From positions 20,708,001 to 20,772,000 of the forward strand of contig OZ017803.1 of the NCBI GenBank assembly GCA_963969395.1: 64,000 bases of DNA. Reading direction: 5' to 3'. The notes under the pieces are model-generated. The model was not told the origin of the DNA, searched no databases, and saw nothing but the letters and a program-made list of their open reading frames with translations. The DNA is from Pseudoscleropodium purum. Lineage: Eukaryota > Streptophyta > Bryopsida > Hypnales > Brachytheciaceae. The translations under genes were made by a program, and so were the position numbers. Positions 45,248 through 56,700 of the stretch are shown here, in pieces (position 1 is the first letter of the stretch; each line of letters starts with the position of its first letter).

Positions 45248-47662
45248 GGTAGGCAAGCCTATGACCACGTTGATTTGCAATTTGAATATCTTAAGGCCAA
45301 AAGAAAAATGGGCACATATTTTTTGAGAACCATACACTTGTTTGAAAAATCAAACCCAAGTGGACTTACAATTTTCCAATTACAATTTTAATTTCTATAA
45401 ATTTTTGAAGTGGTCTACCTTGAAATATAGAATCATTCATAATTAGAGTCATAAATATCCTCTATATAAACAACCTATAACCACCATTCTATGTATCTAT
45501 TAGCACTTATCTATTTGTACCTTGGGTGACACCTTTGTTAAATCTACATGTTGACTCTAAGTTAGATACGTGTTAAAAAAATGATAACTTACACAGGCCC
45601 ATGCTCTTGCCTTTGGGGCCTAGGGTGAAGGCCAACCTCATGCATATATGTTGTTGAGGCTCACCAAACAATAAATGGTGTCACGAGGCATTCCCGAACT
45701 TATAAAAAAGATCAAGAATGATGTAAGATTTTTCTTAAATCCGTGCACACTAGACCATGAACTATTCTATAAAATGAGTCCCTTTTAAGAACTCACATCA
45801 AAAAAGACTCTCGGCTATGCATAAATAAGTGTGGTACTTACAAGCTACATGCCCACTAGAAACCATTGACTATAAGGTATGTATACCAATAATCAACATT
45901 GTCCAAAATGTGCCACCTACATTTGGACCAAAAATTTGTCACAAAATCTTAGATGTTGATTATGCAAGATGTACATAATAAGAACATAAGAATATATGAC
46001 AATCTAGTGTTGGTGACAAGACTTTGAAAATTCATAACAAATACATATAGTGTCCAAGTAATGCATGCTAACGTATATGAAAATTTCCATTCATTTGTTG
46101 ATAATTAAAATTTTCCATGTTTAATAATAGTAAACATTGTCAATTTTAATTAATTAAGATTATAGGAATGCACACCTCATAATTGACAAAAAATTCTTTT
46201 GAGGAAGCAAATCAAATGGATTTTAGAATGTAATATAAGTATCTTAATCTTGGAAGGACGTAGCTTCTACAATCTTCTTCAATTTGTTTTGTTTTGTTTC
46301 TTCAATTTTGCAACTAATTTTGAGTGAGGATTATTGAATTTTAGTTCTTAGAGATGAAATCAAATGTCTTCTATAAGTCACAAAATTTCAGATTTATTGG
46401 TGACAATTTCAAATTACTATGATTTTTTGAAGAAAAAATGAAAAAAGCTCATATCTAATTCAAAATTATCTCAAAAACTTTGGAAACTTCTCTATAGGTG
46501 TGTATTATAGCAAAAAATATTGTAGCACAAATAAAATTTCCATAGACTATAAATAGAAAATCTATAGACCATGGCAACAAGCCCAATGTTCAAATTGAAA
46601 TTAAATGTTCAATTTTAGGAATTTTTGAAAATTTGAAATTTGAATAGAAACTAGAGTCAATAAGCTTCAATTCATTTTTTGGATTCAAATTCCAAAAGTT
46701 CATTTAAATGGCTCAAAATCATATCAAGAGCAAAGAGGTAGGAGTTGCCAAAGTAGGTAGAGCCCTTTTTTGTAATCCATGGCACACACTTCTTCATTTT
46801 TAGCAAATTCTTGAACACACCCATTAGAAGAGTTTTGGGGGGTCCAGAAGCTTGTTTTGGGCATGTTTCCCCACAACTGTTCCCCGCAACAAGGGGAACA
46901 ACCCACTGTCAAAATTTTCTTTTTCATAAATTTTTTTTTAAAAAAATTTTAAAATTTTAAAAATTAGTCTCCAAATGCAAAAGAAAAATCTAAAAAAAAA
47001 TTTGGTCAATGACGTGGGAAGGGCTCAGCCACATCAGACCGCTATGCCGAACCTGTTTCCTGCTTTTGTAGGTTGTGATAACTCGCAAGGCATCTAGAGG
47101 CCCCAAAAATCTTCTAATGTATATGGCTATTCTTTTGTGTTTTATGAAAAGGCGAATATTTTCTACCAACCAAGGAAAAGCTTGATAAAAACTTGTTCTA
47201 TTGCACCTTCCAACACATTTGCTTTGTCATTTGAATGCTACATTGTGGCTTTTCCATCATTCTAGGGTTAAACTTCTTTATAATACTTTACTTAACATGC
47301 AATAAGGTAGAACAACCCAATGCTATCAATCACCTAATTCCAACATCTACTAGATCTTGATTCCCATTTGCATCAATCACTCACCTATTACCACAATCTT
47401 AGCAACCCTTTAGCATCATGACAATGCACTTGTATTTAAGCATGGATCTATCCACTCTTCCAAATTTAGTCCCAATAAACTTTGAAAAATAAGAGAAAAT
47501 TCATTTCTAGTCAGAATGCCTTGACTCTACTTGCAAATGGCTTCCCTCAAACTTCTCAATTTCTAGAAAATACGTGAGTTGACAAATAGCTTCTCCAAGG
47601 TAACTAGATAGCAAATTTGCTTGATAATAGACATGTCAATTACATTATACTAATCCACCTAG
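45248..47662. other. AT-rich intergenic DNA
   Basis: No gene is seen in 2.4 kb. Open frames are short and low in complexity, and I found no clear repeat boundaries. Confidence 0.5.
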
Positions 47663-48594
47663 TTAACCTCTAAAGGACCAAACTGCATTTTTTGGCAACA
47701 TAGAAATTTTGGGTAGGTGCGTGTGACTAGAAATTTACATATTTTTGGCCCAAATTTTGTTAGAAGGTGTAGACAAGGAATATCTTTCATGTGCACTAAA
47801 TTTTAGGACATTTGGAAATATGAGTTAAAAGTTATAGCCTAATATGTAGTTTGTTTCTCAACTTGGGCAGTGTGGGCAGATCTGAAAAAATCATTTTTTT
47901 CAAAAAAACAAATTTGAAATTGGTTTTCTAGATTTATATATACATTAAAATCTTTGAATCATTCCATTTTGATTAGTGAGTCAAAAGTTATGAGGTGTTT
48001 TAGTTTGTGAGCAGTTATGGATTCTCTACCCCAAAATAAATTTTGAAGTCCTTTATTGAACTCAATTTTCAATATTTTTGGAAAAAAAACAACTTTAGGT
48101 GAAGATTGTTTATTAAAACATTACAACCATTGGGATTTCCATTTTCCAATTCCATAAATAAATTGTTAATAATTTAGTATTTTGAACTATTCTCTATATC
48201 TTTCTACTTATTATTTTTTTCCTATATGTTGTACAATTTCGAATGATCTAAAAATTTTCAAGCATGTAGCCAACATACCTTGAAGAATGAGTCCAAAGAG
48301 TTGCAATCATTTTGAACATTTTTTTCATACAAATGTGACCTTGAGAAGTTCAGCTATCTAGTTTTCCGTAAGGACAAAAAAATGATTTTTGTTACTTCAA
48401 ATGCTAATATCTTGCAATCTATATGGTGGAAATTTCAGAAATTCTTACCCCATCTTTTCAAACTAGTGCACTATAAGGTCCTACAATTACATGTATCCAA
48501 AAATGTTTTTTTTCTAAATTTTGAAACTTGTATAAGAAATGGTAGTTTTGGAGCATTTTTGGCAAAAATATAGTCAAGGAACTTTAGGGGTTAA
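47663..48594 (+). mobile_element. TTAA-type element (932 bp)
   Basis: It is flanked by TTAA on both sides. The left end is TTAACCTCTAAAGGACCAAA and the right end, read inverted, TTAACCCCTAAAGTTCCTTG. A truncated inverted copy lies at 16896-17545, sharing for example TTTGAATCATTCCATTTTGA and CAAGCATGT-adjacent blocks. No transposase is present. Confidence 0.75.
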
Positions 48595-48649
48595 TAATTA
48601 GGAGGTCTAGGAAGTACTAGTAATTATTCTTTCTGCAATAAAAGTGACT

Positions 48650-48925
48650 ATCAAATGCAAGACACTAAATCCTGGCCACAAAGTGGGCTTTGCAAGGTAA
48701 TTTGGGGGTTCCTAGGGGTCAAAAGTAAAAAAAGCCCCCTATTTTGAGTTGCATCAAGGATATATTCTAGGCTTCTCCTAGCTAATTTGGGGTCTATGAT
48801 TGCAAATATGAATTCAAAATTTCCAAAAGAAAAATTTGTGTAAAAACTAAAAAAATTCTTACATTTTCCCTTGGGTAAATCCAACCTGTTGGGCCCATTT
48901 TGTGGGCAAGATTTAACATCCCATC
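48650..48925 (-). repeat. Dispersed repeat, inverted relative of 23801-24050
   Basis: The reverse complement shares GAATTCATATTTGCAATC, GACCCCAAATT and CAAAATAGGGGGC with 23801-24050. The end GATTTAACATCC matches the end of the other copy. Confidence 0.6.
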
Positions 48926-49107
48926 TTGCCAAACTTATTGGAATAAGTTACATGAGATTACACAAATCTCCAAAATTTGAAGTACAATCAATTGTTGCTC
49001 TAAACAGTTGAATGCATGCCAAGTGAAGCAAATTGAATTGAAATACTGGGTGAATTTCAGCACTACACTACCGTTGGTAGCTGATGAGAGATACAAGTCT
49101 AATCCTC

Positions 49108-49259
49108 TAAGGTAAACCACCCCCATTACCAACAGAACAGGAGCAAGCTCATTGTAGGCAAAATTATAATGGTGGTGTACATTTCACAATTTGAATGTAC
49201 ACCACCATTACAATTTTGCCTACCATGGGCTTGCTCCCATAATGGGGTAGTTTACCTTA
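49108..49259. mobile_element. Fold-back MITE (152 bp, near-perfect hairpin)
   Basis: The inverted arms reach almost to the centre. 49155-49183 and 49194-49222 are 29-base complements with one mismatch around a 10-base loop. The outer arms carry TAAGGTAAAC and its inverse with more mismatches. A transcript would fold into a long hairpin. Confidence 0.8.
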
Positions 49260-49938
49260 CTCACACTAAGGTACTCAACTCGAGGCCTCTAAGTTACTAA
49301 CCATCCTCGCCAGCCCGACCCGACAAAGGAAGTCCCCAATTGTGCAGATGCTCAAGTGTCTCTCATCATGAATTCATGATCACAATCTCGTTGGCACAGA
49401 GATGGCCGGGGTCCTTTGAATTGGGGAAGAGATAGCTTAAGCTCAGCTTAGGGCCCTTCGGTCGGCTGGCTGGCTCGGCTGGAGGACGACATCAGGAGCA
49501 AACCTGTGACTGTTGCATGAATCTGTCAGTCAGTCCTTTTGAGTTTTGGAGCAGCCAGAGCATCATTGCAGGGGGGAATGGACAGAGACACAGACGCAAA
49601 GTGCAACCGAAATTTTTTATATAAAATTAATTACTCAGGAGTGAGTTCAGTTACTGTAAGTTATGGCAAATTTTTGTGAAAAATAATGTCCAATTTTTTT
49701 TCTTCTTCTTACCAACTGAATGATGTCGACGGAGTCTGTAATTACGTTCAGAGATGGAGATTGCATGTCTGTGTGAACAATTCATTGATATGGAACTGGA
49801 CTTACAAAGATTTTGAGGGTGCGTTGTTTTGTTGTTTCTCATACTGGTTGAGTGGGTCATCATGCTCAAGATCGGCAGCTTCGGGTGCTGAGTGCGGCCT
49901 GATTTGCATTTACTCCATCCATTGGAGTGTAGGGACTG
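49260..49938. other. Intergenic DNA, mixed composition
   Basis: It is GC-richer than its surroundings between about 49260 and 49600. No gene or splice-supported frame was recognised. Confidence 0.4.
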
Positions 49939-49939
49939 C

Positions 49940-50181
49940 CTTGAAGGCCAGGGAGGATTGACCCCTCTATTGTCCCGTGTTTTACCCTTGTGGAAAACAC
50001 TGGAACTTTTTTATTTAACACATGATAAAATTTGTAAATTCTGAATTCATATTTGCAATTTGACACCCCAAATCTACAACGAAATACAAAATTAAAAGCA
50101 GCACAAAATAGGGGGCAATTTTGACATTTATCCTCCGACGGGGCAATAGAGGGGTCAATCCTCCCTGACCCTGCTTGAAGG
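49940..50181. mobile_element. hAT-like MITE with 8-bp target duplication
   Basis: The inverted ends CAGGGAGGATTGACCCCTCT (49949 onward, and ending at 50167) match perfectly over at least 24 bases. CTTGAAGG occurs at 49940-49947 and 50174-50181, an 8-bp duplication of the length hAT transposases make; the CAGGG start is also hAT-like. One to six extra bases lie between duplication and TIR on the two sides. The interior relates to 23801-24050 and 48650-48925. Confidence 0.7.
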
Positions 50182-51780
50182 TGAGGACGGTCATTCACTG
50201 AGGTGTAAGTTAGGCCATGTCATACAGCTGAGTCCACTCCGTAGATAGGTTACAAAGCAGCTTATAAGGTAGGTACTCTCCAAATCACCAAGCCTATTTT
50301 CTATCATTAGATTGGTCAAATTTTCATATGTTCTTGTTGAAAAGTAAAAGGAGATTCCAACACACCACAAAACATGGCATTTGGATATTGTATGTAAAAA
50401 TTATTAAGGAACAAAGTTTGGTTTTAAAAGTGTTTCTTCTACATAGGTATAGAATTGACTTTGGAAATGTACACACAATATAGATGGGGGTTTAAAATAA
50501 GTGGCACATTTGGGTGTATTTACATTTGGGGAATTTTTTTTTAAATGGTGGTGATTTGGGGAATTTGGCACATTTGGGTGTATAGACATCTGGGATACTA
50601 TTTATGACATGGTGATTTGGAGAATTGTTTTTTTAAGTGTTTTGTGATATTATTAGAAATGCGTCATGCATTTGGGTTCACATGGATTTTTCCATTGCAA
50701 ATGCTACATTCTTTTGATCTTGTTGAACATCATTCTCCATTATTCGATATCATAAACTAAGAAATAGCCTCATATTGATGCTACCTCTAGTATAACAAAC
50801 AGCACTATTATTCCTTCTCCCCATCATTTATTTTGTTCAAAATTTTGTAAATTAATTTCTGAACACATGTGAAGAGGGTTGTGAAAAGATTTGTTCAAAT
50901 ATATTGTATGTGAAGGTCTCATTCTGCACCCAAGTGCTGAAATACTTTCTTTTTTGTACACAAAGGATTTGGGTGTGCACCTAGATGATGTCCAGATTTT
51001 TTTTTTGTGTTTGGCATCTTCTAGTTTTTCTTGTTTTGGGAAACTTATTGTGTTGGGCTTATGGTGTGATGTAGGTTTTTAGAAATATTAAAAAAAATGA
51101 GGCAACAACTTAGACATTTCACTTGTAATATTCCAAACATTCAGACATTCCAAAAAATACTTAATTTATATCTAAATCTCACCCTTCATGTAGATTATAG
51201 AGAGAGAGCATGCTAGTAAATAATTAAGGTAGACATGCCAATCACTGCATAGGTGAAATTCAAATCCTTCTCCACAATACAATAGGAACTTTCAAGCTAT
51301 GAAACTTGCCATGTTAAGATTTACTTCCAAAAAAATATGCAAAATGATTTCCTCTTACAAATTTCATTCCAAGTTGAAAGTAATAAGACTAGAATCTTCT
51401 TAAAAAAACCTTACATCCCTTCACCACAGTGTGCAGTGACTGTGTGATGGTGCAAATTTGCATTGCACCCCTTAGTTGTTTGAAGCTTGGTTGTGTGCAA
51501 TGATTGTGCGGTGTGTGTCTGGTTTTCGGAAGTACATGGTCAAATGGCACACTTACCTTAGTAGTGAAGGAGCAGGTTAAATAGTTTTGACATGGAGATT
51601 AAGAAAGACAATACCTGTAATGAAATTTTCAAATGTGTCCAGCAGGGCTTTTATTTTTGGCGAAATTTCGCCAGACTGTCAGAAAACTGATCTGTCTGGC
51701 TTCATCCCTCCAAAAACTGGCCTCTGAAGTGAAGCCAGCAAGAGGGACACTGTTCCAAAAAAAAGCCCTGGTGTCCAGTC
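50182..51780. other. AT-rich intergenic DNA
   Basis: 50300-50460 resembles 24440-24600. No gene is seen. Confidence 0.5.
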
Positions 51781-53792
51781 GCCTGTCTACGAGCAATGCC
51801 ACGTCATAACGAAAGTCACGGCGATAGGCACCTTCAGCGCGGCGACAGGGGACTGTCAGCAGTGTTCGCGGACTTTAGTCCGTATCAATGCGGAGATAGC
51901 CTCCGTCGGCGTCGGCGTCTTCGCTCACTCCCTCCCGCCTCGTTTGCGCTGCTCAATGGCATGCGCAGTGCGTTGATCATCCTGTTCACCATCACCTTCT
52001 GATTCTCAGCGCTGTTGTAAGAATTCTGTCGATAGCTTAAGTTTTTCTTTAGGTAGTCTCTCGAGTTTTTGGCCATTTCCAAAACTCTCTAGTGAAGGCG
52101 CTGTCTTTTTGAATTTTATTGTAAGTTGCTGAGCTCATTGCGGCATTTGCAGTATGCCTGTTATAGGAATTGCGTTTTGGTTTCTCCTCAGAAAGAGAAT
52201 TTATTTGCGACGTACGGTGGGAAGCAACTGCGAAGAGAAGCTCTGCTCGAAGCTCTGATGAGTTTCGGTGAGGTTCAGTTTTTTCCCTGTATGTTTCTGC
52301 ATTTTTGTTCTTTAATTCCTGTGGTTCGAGTGGTCCGCCCGGGCATGGTCTCACTTAGGTTTCGTAGATAGATTCTGAATAGAACACCGTTTCAATGAAT
52401 TCAATGAAGTCGCAAAGGAGTTCACTGCCGGTGCTTTGCGTTTTTATCTCTCGTTTTTTTCTCTGTCCGTAGTATTCTTCTGGTTACCTATAGTCACTTA
52501 TTCCGATTTTGCGATTTTATTTTGCTGATGATTCGTGACGGAAAGTCATCACTATGTTTTTCTTTGAGCATCTGGTCATTTTTTGTACTCAGTCTTTATA
52601 CAGATTCAAATTCAGTTACATAAATGTTCAGAGCAAGTGGCTTCAAAAGAATTCCGATTTTCTCCCTGAGGCTTCCGGGAGTCATGCGGATAATGACTCG
52701 TTGAAATCACAGCGGTGGCTTACATGTTACAATAGTCTTCTCTTCTTACTATCATTTTCTCTTCTTACATCCCTCATTGCTTCTGGAGTCAGTGTTCTCC
52801 ACTGGTGACTACGGCGTCGTCTGTTGTATTTGCCGTCTTTTCGCTAATAATTGTACCAAGTACGTTTTGCCTGTAAGTTCAACTCTGGTAATTGGAATTC
52901 TATCTCTCCAGCCGTAATGCATATAGCAACTGAGAGACTACATCTTAGTTAACTTATTAGCGCGCTTGCAGCTGGCTCTCATGGAACTCGTCATGAGAGT
53001 GGCAGTATCCCTTCCGAACGAGGAAATGATGTTCAAAACCAGTAGTATCACTGCTTGAATTCATTAGCTTCCTCAGGAGAAACGCAGAGGCAACGACGAA
53101 TTTCTTCCTCTCCAGGATTTCATTTGATTTCCTTTCTCCCTTCAGATTTCCGCTCAGACTTCCGCTGTCCGTCTTCAATCGCTGTTTATTCCGAGGAAAT
53201 GAGTATGGGAATTAGCGACTTCTTACTACTAGCTTCAGTCGTGTCTAATCAAAAAAATTACTGGTTCTCAAGGTGAATAAGCAACACCTCAAGAGATTGG
53301 AATTTGTCCAACCTGTGATCTGCTGTGCGATTGAAGCGTTTCGAAGTTGAGAATTGTTTGCTCATAGATCGGAATATCGTATCCTGCATGCGCATTTATT
53401 AACGATTTTTGTTTCTATGACACTCCCTTGCTACGTGCTACGTTGATTGTCACATTTATGTAACTCGGTGACTAAAGTTGGCCCAGAAATTGGTTCTAGA
53501 TACTGGATTCTGCGCTGCAATAGCTATTTTCACTTTTCTTCTTATTGTAGGCATGCGAAACTGCGATAAATAAAATACGCTCCTCTGACGTAAAATGTTG
53601 ACAAATGAGTGACAAATTTTGATAGTTGATGTGCAGTGGTATTGAGACCGAATTAAAGAAAGTATTGTTAGCAAAATACTGATGAGAACCGGATCATGGC
53701 TTTACGGAGAAAGAAACGTGCAAATCAATCTCTGTAAGTCGAGCAGCGGAATTTGAAGCTCATTCCAGATCAGAGGAATTTCACCGATAATT
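51781..53792 (+). promoter_or_regulatory. Promoter and leader of the STRUBBELIG-like gene
   Basis: A GC-rich island (about 51790-52350) precedes a mixed region with several donor- and acceptor-like sites. One or more 5'-UTR exons are likely. The short frames at 51796-52002 and 52126-52371 are not recognisable. Confidence 0.45.
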
Positions 53793-56700
53793 ATGGCGTG
53801 GAGACTTCTCGAGCTGCAGCTGGCGGTTACCACAGCGATATCATTGCTCAAACTTGTTCAAGGAATTACAGATCCAAAGGATGGTACGTTTCACCTTCAT
53901 ATGATTGTATCATTGCTGAAAATTATTACTGCATGCACTAGAGCTCCTTTCTTTCCCGAATTAGCAGCATTGCAAATTTATATGAATCTTTGCATATACA
54001 ATGCTAGCTGGCCCTGTAAAACACATGAAATCAACACTGATGCTCAAATTTGTTTCATCATGGGTTTTTTGCTGACGTACTCCTGGCATTATTACTCGTG
54101 TCGGTCCTATTAGTTACTCGGTTACCAAGCGAAAGTCTGGCGAGATTGGACTTCAGAGGCAATTGCAGCTGCTTCCGAGGTTGGAGTCTGATCGTATCTA
54201 AAGCTTTCATTGCTGTCCGGATGTACCTGCAGTGGCCGCACTGAACTCACTATACATTTCCTTGGAAGAACCTTCGCAACTGACCCGGTGGAATGCAACC
54301 GGGGGTGATCCATGTGGTTTTGGCTGGTTAGGTGTGGTCTGCTCAGGTTCCAATGTGACAGAGCTGTATGTACACTTTCTACTCGATCATAATCTATTGT
54401 CCGAACTGACTCTTATCGCTTGCTGTAACAAGAATTTATACGAGAATGCTAAAGTAGCCACTAATTTGCCTCAGTCAAGTAGTTTTCATTGCAAGCTTGC
54501 AGAATAACTTCACTAGTTTTCAGTAAATAATTTTGATTAGATACAAGAAGAATCATGCGCAGATTACTCAGCTCCATTTACCTCTGATTCATTTCAGGCA
54601 CTTGAATCAGAAGGGGCTGACTGGAAATCTCGGGTACTCAATCTCCGGACTTCAGAGGGTATTAATATTGTAGGTGCCAACTTATACTTCCAGACCAGTC
54701 AGACACTTACATTCACTCCTTTTGCTGCTACAGATATATAAGAGTTAGGTAAGGGTGAAATATATTTGGCATAGCCTTTCATCTATTAAGATTATTCCTC
54801 ATATGAGCAGTGTTGCATTAGCACTAAAGTGTGTGGATTATTGATTCAGTGATGTGAGCGCCAACAACATTCAAGGCAACATGCCTAATCAGTTGCCTCC
54901 ACTTGTTCGGCAGATGTATGACTCATTCTTCGTGCACCATAGTTTCAACAGCCTTCCCTGTATTTATTTAAGTGTTTAGTAGTTATCAAATGTTTCGGTT
55001 TCTTTAATCTGCAGAAAGTTACTCTTAATTTAAATGACTCTCCACGGAAAGAAAAAAACATGACTCGTTACTCTTGTTTTAAACAGGAATCTCGAAGGGA
55101 ATGCAATTACAGGCAACATTCCTTCCTCACTCCAGGAATTGACAAACTTGACAGATTTGTAAATCTCTAACTAAACTCTGGCATTCTATTGGCTTCTGTA
55201 CCGACTACTCGTGTACATCCTTTGGAGTTGCGAAAATTGCCTTCGAAGTCTTTTCACAGTTAATGACGCTGCTCCTTTGCTACAGAAACCTGAGTCGCAA
55301 TAAACTCCAGAATGGTGTTCCGGACGTGTGGACGAAGCTTAAGGCTTTAAAAGTATTGTAAGTCTTTTCCTATGTTTCTACTCCAGTGAAAATTCTCTTT
55401 CCCATTTACCAGGTAGACAACTCAATTTCTTCAGTATTCAATATCCCTTCTTTGCGTAAATGCATGGAATAGATGCTGGTAAATATCTGTACTTGTACAT
55501 AATATGACCAGCCACATGGGACTTCGGAAATTGATTTCCATAAATTAGCGATAGACTGCTTTTTTCTAAAAGCTGTATCTTCTGCTGTTGGACTGGCTAA
55601 ATACGCTTCCAAAATAGGAACACAGCTTGAATATTTTAGAATTTCGAGCTGGTAAATTTTATGCATTCAAATGGTGTATGCTAGAGATGCCTCCTGACAA
55701 CGTGTATTATTCTGATGGCGCAGAGATATTTCCTTCAATGAATTGACAGGCCCGCTTCCAAGATCGATTGGGGATTTGTCTGCTCTTGTATCTCTGTAAG
55801 CCTCGAGTAATGTACAATTTCACTTATGAGTGACGTTTCGTCTGTCCTCACTTATAACATCCCGTGATGTTTTCAGTGTATAATGATAATATGATTCTTG
55901 TTTTCGTGTCCTCGTAGTATCGTACTGAAGAATCATATTATCCTACCTTATTTCTTCGTTGGTGCATAATTTAGGGATGTGGAAGACAATCAGCTGAGTG
56001 GCAATTTGCCTCTGTCTATGTCAAACCTGACGAAACTGCAGCGCTTGTAAGTATTCTCCCATGCTTGCTTGAATTCTGTAATCCATTAATTTAAAAGCAA
56101 GTACAGGTTTGTAGAAGACCTGTTAACCCCTTACCGCTCCGCTCCGACGTCCAAAATCTGGACGATGGACAGAGAGTTTCCAGGGGCTTTTTTTTATTAC
56201 AGAACTTTTCATTCATGACTTTTAAAACAAAATACTTTCCGTATGGTGAAGTTGATGAAATTGAGGTAAATAATATATATTTATAAAGATGTAGGCAAAA
56301 GTATGCAAACTTTCAAGAAAGGATTCAGGCGCACAGGGGTTAATTCAGTTTAGTGAGACTATCTCTTAGAATTTTCAGAGATCAATTATTCATTCTTCAT
56401 GAAAAGGATGAAGAGGTCAAGCAATCATACATTGTGAGGAAACTTTCTTTCTCCTTAAGTAAACAGTTCAAAGTCATTCTTGTACATCAAATGTTATTAT
56501 CAATGGCAAATTACGTCATCAGACTTGGCTGTTTAACCAAAAATCATTGAATTGAAGTTCTAGACAGCCGATCTAATAGCATTTGATGCATCTGATGTGA
56601 TTCATGCTTCTGGACCAACAGAATTTCATGTAGAACAGGGGTTGTGCATGTGCATGCCAAGAAAAGCAGCTGCCACGTATTTCTTGAATCATAATGTGTT

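Noticed and set aside
38174..47662. Many 60-80 codon open frames in AT-rich DNA
   Set aside because: Their number fits chance; they lack splice context, are low in complexity and match no family.
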